Origin: Ideonella sp. MAG2
Lineage (GTDB): Bacteria > Pseudomonadota > Gammaproteobacteria > Burkholderiales > Burkholderiaceae_C
Assembly: GCA_004359425.1 (NCBI GenBank)
Contig: PTEU01000006.1
Location: 38,509-100,987 of the forward strand
Direction of reading: 5' to 3'
DNA: 62,479 nucleotides
Under the pieces are notes generated by a model. That model saw nothing but the letters and a program-made list of their open reading frames with translations. It had not been told where the DNA came from and ran no database searches. A program made the translations under genes and the position numbers. Numbering within the stretch: the first letter of the stretch is position 1; each line of letters begins with the position of its first letter. Below are positions 1-8,411 of the stretch, one piece after another.

Positions 1-288
1 TTGGCGGGGCAAGCTCAGCGCCGTGCCAGCTTTGTCTGCGCCTTGGTGGCCATTCGCTCGGCGGAAGACCCAGAGCCCCTGATCGCCTTTGGCCGATGGC
101 AGGGCGAGATCTTGCGCGAGCCGCAAGGTGAGGGCGGTTTCGGCTATGACCCGCTGATGTTCATCCCGGCCTTTGGCTGCACCGTGGCCGCACTCGATGC
201 CGCCACCAAGAACGCGCACAGTCACCGCGCGCTGGCGGCGGCCCAACTGCTGGGCCTGATGCAAAGCGCCTGGGGCTTGGGCCGGTGA
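1..288 (+). CDS. rdgB: dITP/XTP pyrophosphatase RdgB/HAM1 (3' part)
   Basis: This is the C-terminal part (about 95 residues) of a RdgB/HAM1-family enzyme that hydrolyses non-canonical purine nucleotides (dITP, XTP) to monophosphates and keeps them out of DNA. The segment around GGFGYDPLMFIP is the family's signature substrate loop, followed by the usual C-terminal helix with an SHR motif. The reading frame is open at the window edge, so the start lies upstream. Its TGA overlaps the ATG of hemW (TGATG), which implies translational coupling; rdgB-hemW is a common order in Burkholderiales. Confidence 0.93.
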   Translation: MAGQAQRRASFVCALVAIRSAEDPEPLIAFGRWQGEILREPQGEGGFGYDPLMFIPAFGCTVAALDAATKNAHSHRALAAAQLLGLMQSAWGLGR

Positions 289-1526
289 TGGACGACGCGC
301 TGGTTCAGCGCTATCTGCGCCCAGGCACTTTGCAGTTGGGAGCACCCCCACCGCTGTCGGTGTATGTGCACCTGCCGTGGTGCCTCAAAAAATGCCCTTA
401 CTGCGATTTCAACTCGCACGAGTTCAAGGGTATTCGCTTGGCCCCATCCCAGCTGCCCGAAGACGCGCTGCCCGAGGCCCGCTACCTGGACGCGCTGCGA
501 GCCGACCTGGAGGCCAGCTTGCCCCTGGTCTGGGGGCGCTCGGTGCACTCCATCTTCATTGGCGGCGGCACGCCCAGCCTGTTCTCACCCGAGGCCATTG
601 CTCGCCTGCTCAGCGACATCCGCTTGTTGCTGCCTCTGCTGCCGGGCTGTGAGATCACCATGGAGGCCAACCCCGGCACTTTCGAGAAAGACCGCTTCAG
701 GGCCTACCGCGCGGCCGGGGTCACTCGCCTGTCCATCGGGGTGCAGAGTTTTGAGGATGCCAAGCTGCAAGCTCTGGGGCGCGTGCATGACAGTGCCCAA
801 GCCCGCGCTGCGGTGGCCGAGGCAGCCGCTTGCTTTGACACCTTCAACCTCGACTTGATGTATGCCCTGCCGGGGCAGACGGCCGAAGAACTGGCCCAAG
901 ACCTGAGCACCGCGCTGAGCTTTGCCCCGCCGCATCTGTCCCTCTACCACTTGACGCTGGAACCCAATACCGTTTTTGCGAATCACCCGCCGGTGTTGCC
1001 GGATGACGATGTCAGCGCCGACATGCTGGACCAAGTGGTTGCCACCACGGCAGCGGCGGGCCTGCAGCGCTATGAGGTGTCGGCCTACGCCCGCCCAGGC
1101 CACCGCTGCACCCACAACCTCAACTACTGGCAATTTGGTGACTACCTGGGTTTGGGGGCGGGCGCACACGGCAAGCTGAGCTACCCACACCGGGTGGTGC
1201 GCCAAGTCAAATGGCGCGAGCCGGCGACCTATATGCGCGAGGCCTTGGCCGGCAAAGCCTGCTCTAACGACGAGGAGGTCGCACGCAAGGCCTTGCCCTT
1301 TGAGTTCATGCTCAATACCCTGCGCCTGCGCGATGGATTTGAAGAAGCCTTGTTCATGGAACGCACAGGCTTGCCCCACTCGGCGTTGAGCGCGGGCTTG
1401 GCCCAGGCCCAGGCCAAAGGCTTGCTAGAGCGCCATATGAGCGAGTCAGGCACGGTGTGGCGGCCCACCGACCGAGGTTTTGACTTCTTGAGTGACCTTC
1501 AAGCCCTGTTCCTCCCCCCAAGTTGA
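288..1526 (+). CDS. hemW: Radical SAM heme chaperone HemW
   Basis: The product is a 412-residue HemW-type radical SAM protein (formerly annotated as HemN-like coproporphyrinogen oxidase). The CxxxCxxC cluster motif is at Cys32, Cys36 and Cys39, followed by the GGGTPS and EANP motifs that bind SAM. HemW proteins bind heme and pass it to respiratory enzymes rather than oxidising coproporphyrinogen. The N-terminal extension typical of true HemN is absent. The ATG at 288 overlaps the rdgB stop; a GTG at 285 is an alternative. Length and motif order look complete. Confidence 0.95.
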   Translation: MDDALVQRYLRPGTLQLGAPPPLSVYVHLPWCLKKCPYCDFNSHEFKGIRLAPSQLPEDALPEARYLDALRADLEASLPLVWGRSVHSIFIGGGTPSLFSPEAIARLLSDIRLLLPLLPGCEITMEANPGTFEKDRFRAYRAAGVTRLSIGVQSFEDAKLQALGRVHDSAQARAAVAEAAACFDTFNLDLMYALPGQTAEELAQDLSTALSFAPPHLSLYHLTLEPNTVFANHPPVLPDDDVSADMLDQVVATTAAAGLQRYEVSAYARPGHRCTHNLNYWQFGDYLGLGAGAHGKLSYPHRVVRQVKWREPATYMREALAGKACSNDEEVARKALPFEFMLNTLRLRDGFEEALFMERTGLPHSALSAGLAQAQAKGLLERHMSESGTVWRPTDRGFDFLSDLQALFLPPS

Positions 1527-1666
1527 AGTCGCTCTGTCACGGGGCTTTCACACCGTGTGCGCATCATGAGGGTTGGGGCTCTTGTTGCTCATCAACAATC
1601 GCGTTAGGGTTGAGGCGTGCGGCACAGTGCCTGTGCACCGCGACTTGACGCTTGAAAGGATCACTC

Positions 1667-2590
1667 ATGAATGCTCGACTCCTGTGGGCTGCCTTGGCCT
1701 TGGCAGCGCTACAAGCCTGCGGCGGTGGCGATGAGCCTCGCTATAACACACTCAGCGGCGAACCACCACTGGTGATTGGCCACCGCGGTGCCTCAGGTGA
1801 GCGGCCTGAGCACACGCTGGAGAGTTATCAACTGGCCATCGACCAAGGCGCAGACTTTATCGAACCCGACCTGGTGCTGACCTCTGACGGCCAGATGGTG
1901 GCACGCCACGAGCCCATGCTGGACAGCACCACCGACGTGGCGGCCAAGTTTCCGGCCTCACGCAAGAGCACCAAGATGGTGGATGGCGTCTCCACCACAG
2001 CCTACTTCGCCAGCGACTTCACCTTGGCGGAGCTCAAGACCCTGCGCGCCGTGCAATCACGTGCCGATCGCTCTCAGGCCTATAACGGCCAGTTCAGCAT
2101 CCCCACCCTGGCCGAAGTCATCACCCTGGCCAAAAACGCTAGCGCCAAGACCGGCCGCACCATTGGCATCTATCCAGAAATCAAACACTCGACTTTTCAC
2201 GATGGACTCTTCGGCAGCCATGTCTTTGAAGACAAACTGGTCAGCATGCTGCATCTGGCCTATGGCAACACCCGAACGGCCCCAACCTATGCAGATGCGG
2301 TTGGGCCTTGGAAGCCCTACCTAGTGAAGACAGTGGACGATGGCGTGGAGCGCACAGGCGACAGCACGCTAAGCATCAACGACCGCCGCGTGGACGGCAG
2401 CACCGGTGTGATTGAAATGGCCCATGCCAAAGGCTTGCTGGTCCACACCTGGACCTTCCGCAACGATGCCTCAGGCTATGGCTTCAAAGACCCCCAGGCC
2501 GAGATGCGCTACTACATGAGCTTGGGGCTGGACGGCGTCTTCACCGACTTCCCGGCCACCGGTGTCGCAGCGCGCAATGGCTTGAAATAG
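1667..2590 (+). CDS. glpQ: Glycerophosphodiester phosphodiesterase lipoprotein, probably internally deleted
   Basis: A GlpQ-type phosphodiesterase that would split glycerophosphodiesters into glycerol-3-phosphate and an alcohol. A lipobox (LQAC, Cys18) predicts a lipoprotein. The catalytic N-terminal motifs GHRGASG..PEHT and EPD are present, as is the C-terminal AHAKGLLVHTWTFR segment. The ATG at 1667 has AAAGGA before it; an in-frame TTG at 1652 is less likely. At 307 residues it is short for GlpQ. Around residue 205 (near 2282) it jumps from the helix before the usual FIQSFE block straight to the YADAVGPWK block, so about 70-90 residues seem missing in frame. Function is therefore doubtful. 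Confidence 0.85.
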   Translation: MNARLLWAALALAALQACGGGDEPRYNTLSGEPPLVIGHRGASGERPEHTLESYQLAIDQGADFIEPDLVLTSDGQMVARHEPMLDSTTDVAAKFPASRKSTKMVDGVSTTAYFASDFTLAELKTLRAVQSRADRSQAYNGQFSIPTLAEVITLAKNASAKTGRTIGIYPEIKHSTFHDGLFGSHVFEDKLVSMLHLAYGNTRTAPTYADAVGPWKPYLVKTVDDGVERTGDSTLSINDRRVDGSTGVIEMAHAKGLLVHTWTFRNDASGYGFKDPQAEMRYYMSLGLDGVFTDFPATGVAARNGLK

Positions 2591-2605
2591 GGCGCACTCA
2601 CCGCA

Positions 2606-2630
2606 GATGAGGGCAGCCTTGGCTGCCCAT
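2606..2630. terminator. Hairpin between convergent glpQ and cheB
   Basis: An 8-bp perfect stem (GGGCAGCC / GGCTGCCC, 2611-2628, loop TT) lies in the 45-bp gap between two convergent genes. There is no clear T-tract on either strand, so it is a possible bidirectional terminator by position and structure only. Confidence 0.45.
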
Positions 2631-2635
2631 CTCGA

Positions 2636-3739
2636 TCAGACGCGATGCATGGTGGCACCGTGAGCGGCGCGCAGCTTGTCAATCAAATGCCCGGCAATCT
2701 GGTTCAGCGGCAGAATCTCGTCGGCCGCCCCATGGTTGATGGCTTCGCGGGGCATGCCAAACACCACGCAACTGGCTTCGTTTTGGCAGATGTTGAAGGC
2801 ACCGGCGTCGCGCATGGCTCGCATGGCTTTGGCCCCGTCGGCACCCATGCCGGTCAGCATGATGCCAAAAGCGTTGGGGCCGACCACGCGGGCAGCCGAC
2901 TCAAACAAGACCTCGACGCTGGGCTTGTGGCGGTTCACGGGCTCGCCGTCGCGCACCCGGGCCACATAGTTGGCCCCTGAGCGTTCAACCGAAAGATGCA
3001 GCCCACCGGGCGCGATATAGGCGTGGCCGGGTAGCACGCGCTCGCCGTCGACGGCTTCCTTCACGCGGATCTTGCACAGGCCATCCAGGCGTGTGGCATA
3101 GCTCTTGGTGAAGCCCGGAGGCATGTGCTGGGTAATGACGACAGCGGGCGAATCGGGTGGCAGATTGACGAGCACTTCTTTGGTGGCTTCAGTACCGCCG
3201 GTAGAGGCACCGATAAAGATGATCTTCTCGGTGGAGACCCGGCCCAAGGGTGCGGTGGGCTTGACGGCTGCCGCGCTGCCGTTGGCCGTGGCAGGGGCTG
3301 CTGCGGTGGCGGCGGCCGAGGGCGGCGGGCGGTGAATATGGGCCTTGGAGGCGATGCGCACTTTGTCGGTGATCTCCTCGGCCAAGATCTTCAACCCGTC
3401 GGCAATGCCAATCTTGGGTTTGGCCACAAAGTCCACGGCGCCTAATTCCAGCGCACGCATGGTGACATCGGCCCCGCGCTCGGTCAGCGTGGACACCATC
3501 ACCACCGGCATGGGGCGCAGGCGCATCAGTTTGGACAAAAAGTCGATGCCGTCCATGCGGGGCATCTCAACATCCAGAGTGATCACATCCGGGTTCAGGT
3601 TGCGGATCATCTCGCGCGCAATAAAGGGGTCGGCCGCCGCCCCCACGCAGGTCATATCAGACTGTCGATTGATGATCTCGCTCAAAATGCTGCGCACCAG
3701 CGCTGAGTCATCCACCACCACGACACGGGTCTTAGACAT
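2636..3739 (-). CDS. cheB: Protein-glutamate methylesterase CheB
   Basis: A full-length (367 aa) chemotaxis response regulator-methylesterase that removes methyl groups from chemoreceptor glutamates and can deamidate glutamines. The N-terminal receiver domain has the acidic pair Asp10-Asp11 and phospho-acceptor Asp56, with Lys in the VAKP motif. An Ala/Pro-rich linker (about 137-165) leads to the CheB domain with the catalytic Ser179 in GASTGG, a His in TQHMP and an Asp in GMGADG. Last gene of a cheR-cheD-cheB set on the minus strand, with a purine-rich ribosome site before its ATG. Confidence 0.97.
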   Translation of the reverse strand: MSKTRVVVVDDSALVRSILSEIINRQSDMTCVGAAADPFIAREMIRNLNPDVITLDVEMPRMDGIDFLSKLMRLRPMPVVMVSTLTERGADVTMRALELGAVDFVAKPKIGIADGLKILAEEITDKVRIASKAHIHRPPPSAAATAAAPATANGSAAAVKPTAPLGRVSTEKIIFIGASTGGTEATKEVLVNLPPDSPAVVITQHMPPGFTKSYATRLDGLCKIRVKEAVDGERVLPGHAYIAPGGLHLSVERSGANYVARVRDGEPVNRHKPSVEVLFESAARVVGPNAFGIMLTGMGADGAKAMRAMRDAGAFNICQNEASCVVFGMPREAINHGAADEILPLNQIAGHLIDKLRAAHGATMHRV

Positions 3740-3775
3740 AGCTTGAAGCTCCTGAACAGGATTTGGTTGTAGTGT

Positions 3776-4444
3776 TTAGAACAAATCGACAGAGCCACCA
3801 CCAGTGGCTGCGGGGGCTGCCTTTTGGGCGGCGAGTTTGTCTTGGGCCACCAGTGCTTCCGCATTGGCGGGTGCCAGCCGCTTGACCATGGCCTTGCCGC
3901 TGGCGGGCAGGAAGCAGACCTTGCGGGGGTAGATGTCCAGCACGTCCTTGGAGACGATGGGGATGCGCTCGGTGCTCAAGAACTCGGTGACGAACTTGGT
4001 GTTGCGCTCACCCACATTGATGCTGTTCATGCCGCTGATGACGGCCCCACCGCCAAAAATCTTGGCTTCCATGCTCAGACGCGAGGCCCCACGCTTCATC
4101 ATTTCATTGATCAGCAACTCCATGGCGTAAGTGCCATAGCGGCCGGAGTCGCCCGTGCCTTCCGGCAGCATGAAGTGGTTCATGCCGCCAATGCGGCGCT
4201 CGCGGTCCCAGATGCAAGCGGCGATGCACGAGCCCAGTGTGGTCATCACCAAAATGTCCTGGGTGTCCACGTAGTACTCGCCGGGCAGCACCTTGACGGC
4301 TTCGTTCCCAAAGTGAGCGTCGTAATAGAAGAAGGAGGCCTCGCCCGCTTGTCGATGCTGGGCTTTGAGTTTCTCCAGGCGAGGATTGCGCGCACCGAGT
4401 GCCGAGGACTTGAGCGGTTTGGCGATGGGCGAAGAGGTAGTCAT
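3776..4444 (-). CDS. cheD: Chemoreceptor glutamine deamidase CheD
   Basis: CheD deamidates glutamines of methyl-accepting chemotaxis proteins to methylatable glutamates. The 222-residue product contains the family core: a catalytic Cys in the TLGSCIAACIWD segment, His in GGMNHFMLPEG, and the FGGGAV and GERN motifs. The ATG at 4444 is preferred because the frame upstream lacks similarity and overlaps the cheR end. It sits between cheR (41 bp upstream) and cheB (36 bp downstream), so the three receptor-modifying enzymes are probably cotranscribed. No CheA, CheW or receptor gene is in the window. Confidence 0.96.
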   Translation of the reverse strand: MTTSSPIAKPLKSSALGARNPRLEKLKAQHRQAGEASFFYYDAHFGNEAVKVLPGEYYVDTQDILVMTTLGSCIAACIWDRERRIGGMNHFMLPEGTGDSGRYGTYAMELLINEMMKRGASRLSMEAKIFGGGAVISGMNSINVGERNTKFVTEFLSTERIPIVSKDVLDIYPRKVCFLPASGKAMVKRLAPANAEALVAQDKLAAQKAAPAATGGGSVDLF

Positions 4445-4484
4445 GGGCGTGTCTTGGTCAAAGTGGTGAAGCTCATGAAGGCGC

Positions 4485-5360
4485 TCAGGCCCGGCGGTAA
4501 ATGGTTTTGCCCTGCAGCACAAACAGGTCGCGGGACTCGGTGAAGTTCTCGGAGTGACCGACAAACAAAGTGCCGCCAGGCTTGACCACCTGGTGGATGC
4601 GCTCCAACACTTTGCGCTGGGTGGGCGGGTCGAAATAGATCATCACGTTGCGGCAGAACACCATGTCGAAGGGCTCACCCAAGCTGCTCCACTGGGGGCT
4701 CATCAGGTTGAAGGGGCGGAAGTCGATGCAGCGGGCCAGTTCCGGCTTGGCGCGGATGAAGCCCGCATTGCTGGCCGTGCCACGCAGAAAGTGGCGTTTC
4801 ATGCGTTCGGGGCTCAAGCCCCGGGAGTCGGCGGGATACACGCCGCGTCGCGCCTGCGCCAGCACCTTGGTGTCAATGTCACTGGCCACCAGCTTGGCCT
4901 GGTGGTTGGGGCCCAAGGCTTCGGCCAGCACCATGGCAATGGAATAGGGCTCCTCGCCAGTGGAGGCCGCGCTGCACCACACCCTTAAGGGGCCGCCCGA
5001 ATGCTGGCGCAACATGTCCGCCAGGGCATGAAAGTGATGCTCTTCCCGGAAGAAGGCGGTGAGATTGGTGGTCAGGCTGTTGATGAACTCTTGCCACTCC
5101 TGTTCCGCAGCAGGGCCGGCAGCGCGCTCCAGCCACTCCAGGTAGTTGTGGAAACTGGTGTGGTTGGTCTCTCTGAGCCGCCGCGACAGGCGGCTGTAGA
5201 CCATGGCGCGTTTACCCTCGTGCAGGCTGATACCGGCACGTTGGTAGATCAGTTGGCGGACGCGTTCAAAGTCAGCCGAAGAGAAGTTGAATTCCTGTGC
5301 CGATGGATCAATGTGGCCCGTGGCGGTGGGCCGGGTCGGCGCATCAAGCAAACTGGACAT
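4485..5360 (-). CDS. cheR: Chemotaxis protein methyltransferase CheR
   Basis: A SAM-dependent methyltransferase that methylates glutamates of chemoreceptors. The alpha-helical N-terminal CheR domain (about residues 25-80) is followed by the catalytic domain with the AASTGEEPYS SAM-binding motif, the DID acidic loop, and the CRNVMIYF motif. It ends with the GHSEN segment typical of CheR. I chose the ATG at 5360; an upstream TTG at 5396 is possible. First gene of the minus-strand cheRDB set; the promoter should lie in the 5361-5554 gap shared with the divergent diguanylate cyclase. Confidence 0.96.
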   Translation of the reverse strand: MSSLLDAPTRPTATGHIDPSAQEFNFSSADFERVRQLIYQRAGISLHEGKRAMVYSRLSRRLRETNHTSFHNYLEWLERAAGPAAEQEWQEFINSLTTNLTAFFREEHHFHALADMLRQHSGGPLRVWCSAASTGEEPYSIAMVLAEALGPNHQAKLVASDIDTKVLAQARRGVYPADSRGLSPERMKRHFLRGTASNAGFIRAKPELARCIDFRPFNLMSPQWSSLGEPFDMVFCRNVMIYFDPPTQRKVLERIHQVVKPGGTLFVGHSENFTESRDLFVLQGKTIYRRA

Positions 5361-5554
5361 GGTGTAGAGCCGCGAAAGTGGATGCCGCCACAGCAAAGCG
5401 TAGCGGGGCGTGACCGAGAGTCTTGCAATGACAGCGGGCTTGTGGCGGCTGGAGTTGCAGGGGTTTCGGGGCCTTTATCCCAGGCTTCAGTCCTGCAAGC
5501 TGACTCCTATACTGGACGCCTCAACGGTATCAAGCACCACCCAAGCTGTCTGTC

Positions 5555-6280
5555 GTGGATCACATTCCCTACGCCAACTTGCCCGACCCAGGGGCTTTGA
5601 ACCTGGATCGCGCCTTGCAGTTGCTGCGCCAAACAGGGCAGGAACCGCCCCAGGGCTTGCCCGGCACGGGCCCCTGGTTGCAGTCCTTGGTGGACAAGCT
5701 CTGTGATCTCAGCAGCCGAGACGCCTTAACCGGTTTGGCCAACCGTCGCACCTTTGAAGCCGCCTTGAACCGTGAAATTGATCGCGTGGCTCGCTCAGGC
5801 GAGCCCGCTTTGCTGCTCTATTTGGACATCGACCATTTCAAACGTGTCAACGATAGCCACGGCCATGCAAGTGGCGATCTGGTGATTAAAGCCGTGGCGC
5901 AGTCCATCGCTGAAAGTGTGCGTCCCATGGACTTAGCGGCCCGCATCGGCGGTGAGGAGTTCGCCATCATCCTGCCCAATTGCCCGCCCGCTTTTGGCCA
6001 GACCGTGGCTGAGCGCGTGCGCCTGCGCATTGAGTCGCGTGCCATCGAGGTCGGGCCTTCGCAGCGCTTGGGGGTCACCGTCAGCATCGGTGGCGCATTT
6101 GCGCCGCAGTGGGTGCGCTCATCGGCCGCACTATGGGCTGAACGCGCCGACTTGCAGCTCTACCGCGCCAAGTCAGAGGGACGCAACCGTACTTGCCTGG
6201 AGCCGACACCGGTGTCTCTGGTCAGTGCCGAAGAAAAGGGCTTGCTGTTTGGCAGCTCAACGCTAGGGGATTTGGAATGA
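5555..6280 (+). CDS. Diguanylate cyclase (GGDEF domain)
   Basis: A 241-residue soluble protein with a short N-terminal region and one GGDEF domain that makes cyclic di-GMP from two GTP. The active-site motif is GGEEF, and an RxxD inhibitory site (RPMD) lies exactly five residues upstream, so product inhibition is predicted. No transmembrane or sensor domain is visible. It starts with GTG, and its stop overlaps the next start (ATGA at 6277). Coupling to an FlhG-like ATPase and location opposite cheRDB suggest a role in switching between motility and surface growth; that is an inference. Confidence 0.92.
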   Translation: MDHIPYANLPDPGALNLDRALQLLRQTGQEPPQGLPGTGPWLQSLVDKLCDLSSRDALTGLANRRTFEAALNREIDRVARSGEPALLLYLDIDHFKRVNDSHGHASGDLVIKAVAQSIAESVRPMDLAARIGGEEFAIILPNCPPAFGQTVAERVRLRIESRAIEVGPSQRLGVTVSIGGAFAPQWVRSSAALWAERADLQLYRAKSEGRNRTCLEPTPVSLVSAEEKGLLFGSSTLGDLE

Positions 6281-7059
6281 ACGCCCACGCCGTTTCCACC
6301 GGCCATGCGGCCCGTATCACCGCCATCACCAGCGGCAAAGGGGGCGTGGGCAAGACCTTTGTCTCCGCCAACCTGGCAGCAGCCTTGGCTCGCCAAGGCC
6401 TGCGAGTATTGGTGCTGGATGCCGACCTGGGGCTGGCAAATCTGGACGTGGTCCTCAACCTCTTCCCCAAGATCACCCTGCATGACGTGTTCACGGGCAA
6501 GCACTCGCTGGAAGAAGCGATCATTCCGGCCCCTGGGGGTTTCTCGGTGTTGCTGGCCGGCTCCGGCATGGTGGAGTATTCGCGCCTGACCCCCGAAGTG
6601 CGGGACCAGTTGGTGGATGTCATTCGCCAGATTCGCCCCAGGTATGACCGCATCTTGCTGGACACCGGTGCCGGTATCTCAGATGTGGTGCTCTACACCG
6701 TGTCCCTGGCCGACGAGGTGTTGGTGGTGGCCACGCCAGAACCCACCTCGCTGACCGACGCCTACGCCACCATCAAGGTGATAGCCACCACCCAAGGGCG
6801 TCGTGATGTGCGTGTGTTGGTCAACCAGGTCAGCACCACGGGCGAAGGGCGCACCATCCGGGGTCAGCTCCAGCAAGTGGTAGACCGCTATGTCAGCCCT
6901 GGGCTGGAAGCCCCTGTCAAGCTGGCCTTTTTGGGTGAGATACCGTCAGACCCGGCCGTGCGCCAGGCCGTGCAGCGGCGACAATTGCTGCTGGATTGCT
7001 TTCCAGGCAGCCCCGCCGCCCAAGGCATTGTGGCAGCGGCCACGCGCCTGGCCGACTGA
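6277..7059 (+). CDS. MinD/ParA-family ATPase, FlhG/FleN-like
   Basis: A 260-residue P-loop ATPase of the MinD/FlhG group. The deviant Walker A motif GKGGVGKT, the Walker A' segment VLDADLGLANLD and the DTGAG switch II are present. FlhG/FleN proteins control flagellar number and placement, while MinD controls cell division; with no MinC/MinE neighbours and chemotaxis genes nearby, an FlhG-like role is favoured. The expected partner flhF is not in the window. The ATG overlaps the diguanylate cyclase stop, and its own TGA overlaps the hemoglobin ATG. Confidence 0.88.
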   Translation: MNAHAVSTGHAARITAITSGKGGVGKTFVSANLAAALARQGLRVLVLDADLGLANLDVVLNLFPKITLHDVFTGKHSLEEAIIPAPGGFSVLLAGSGMVEYSRLTPEVRDQLVDVIRQIRPRYDRILLDTGAGISDVVLYTVSLADEVLVVATPEPTSLTDAYATIKVIATTQGRRDVRVLVNQVSTTGEGRTIRGQLQQVVDRYVSPGLEAPVKLAFLGEIPSDPAVRQAVQRRQLLLDCFPGSPAAQGIVAAATRLAD

Positions 7060-7472
7060 TGTCTGACGACGACACTTCTTCCTCTCCTCCCGGCCCCACC
7101 CCCTTCGACATGATGGGGGGCGAAGCGCGCGTTCGCGGCTTGGTAGATCGCTTCTACGATGTGATGGACTTGGACCCCCGATTCGCCGTGCTGCGGCAGG
7201 TTCATGGCAGCACCTTGGAGGAAGCCCGCGACAAGCTGTTTTGGTTTTTGTGCGGCTGGCTGGGCGGCCCTAATCACTACATTGAGCGCTTTGGCCACCC
7301 CCGTTTGAGGGCACGCCACCTGCCTTTCTCTATCGGCCGCGAGGAGCGAGACCAATGGCTGGCTTGCATGTTTCAAGCCATGGAAGAAGAGCAGGTGCCG
7401 CAAGCCTTGCTGGCTCGTTTGCAACAGTCATTTTTCGACACCGCTGATTGGATGCGCAATCGCGCGGATTGA
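7059..7472 (+). CDS. Group 2 truncated hemoglobin
   Basis: A 137-residue TrHb2 (GlbO-like) protein that would bind heme and O2 or NO. It shows the 2-over-2 globin pattern: GG at the start of the A/B helices, VDRFYDVMD, the GG of the CD/E region (WLGGP), the proximal His in RHLPF, and a Trp in the G/H region (DWMRN). It is translationally coupled (TGATG) to the FlhG-like gene, so diguanylate cyclase, ATPase and globin form one transcript. Its link to motility could be oxygen or NO sensing, but nothing here proves that. Confidence 0.92.
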   Translation: MSDDDTSSSPPGPTPFDMMGGEARVRGLVDRFYDVMDLDPRFAVLRQVHGSTLEEARDKLFWFLCGWLGGPNHYIERFGHPRLRARHLPFSIGREERDQWLACMFQAMEEEQVPQALLARLQQSFFDTADWMRNRAD

Positions 7473-7676
7473 GTCTCACAACTGCGGACTTGTCGCTGCC
7501 ACCTAGCCGGGCCGCGAGGGGATGCCGCCTACAATGAGCACTCGACATCCCCAGGCGTGGGAAGCTCGGAAAAGCCGACTCACTTGCAAGGCCGCATGGC
7601 GTGCAAGAAGTCTTTGGGCTTGTTGGTGCAGGCCGCCACATGCCGATTCAATCGACCCAACCCTGGACTGTTTGCG

Positions 7677-8321
7677 ATGGCTTCGCTTTGGCATCGACTG
7701 ATTATTCCCGTGCTGACCCATTTCCGGCAGAAGCGAGGACAGTTGCTGCTGGAGCGGTTTCCGCAACTCAGCGAAATGTCCATCCTGGACTATGGTGGCA
7801 GCGTTCATTTCTGGGTGGAGTCGGGCCTGAGTGATCACGTCAAAGCCGTCGACATCTACAACATTTCCGAGGGCGAAGTTCGGATCGACGAACGCGGTGA
7901 TCAGCGCTTCAAGCTCTGTCTGTTCGACGGTTTCAACATCCCGGTGCCCGACCAGCATTTCGACCTGGCGGTGTGCAACTCTGTGTTGGAGCATGTTCCG
8001 CCAGAGCGCCGCGCCGAGGTGGTCAAGGAGTTGCTGAGGGTGGCCAAGCGTGGCCATGTGCAGACGCCAGCGCAAGAGTTTCCGGTCGAGCCGCACTTTG
8101 TCATGCCATTGCTGCATTGGTTGCCCCGTCGCTGGGGGCGGCGCTTAGTCTTCCTGACGCCCTGGGCGCTGCTTTCAAAAGCCAGCCCGGCGCTGCAAGC
8201 GGCTTACTTTGACGAGGTGCGCCTGCTGAAGAAGGCTGAGGTCACCCAACTGTTCCCCACGGCGCGAGTGAGCCCTGAGAAATTCCTCGGCCTGACCAAA
8301 TCCTGGCTCATCTCTTGGTGA
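7677..8321 (+). CDS. Class I SAM-dependent methyltransferase
   Basis: A 214-residue Methyltransf_11-like protein. The glycine-rich motif I is degenerate (ILDYGGS), motif IV reads FDLAVCNSVLEHV, and a basic helix with WLPRRWGRR follows. Substrate is unknown; similar small proteins often act in lipid or glycan modification. The ATG at 7677 follows about 200 bp of sequence after the globin gene; an in-frame upstream start at 7557 would add residues with no recognisable similarity. Convergent with the DUF1839 gene at 8412. Confidence 0.8.
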   Translation: MASLWHRLIIPVLTHFRQKRGQLLLERFPQLSEMSILDYGGSVHFWVESGLSDHVKAVDIYNISEGEVRIDERGDQRFKLCLFDGFNIPVPDQHFDLAVCNSVLEHVPPERRAEVVKELLRVAKRGHVQTPAQEFPVEPHFVMPLLHWLPRRWGRRLVFLTPWALLSKASPALQAAYFDEVRLLKKAEVTQLFPTARVSPEKFLGLTKSWLISW

Positions 8322-8411
8322 TGGCTGGATAAGCTGGGGGGCCACTCCAGCCGCTGCAATGCCCAGTAGTGCGAGCAAAGCCACCCCGGCAGGGGCAGCT
8401 CAGCGATGGCA

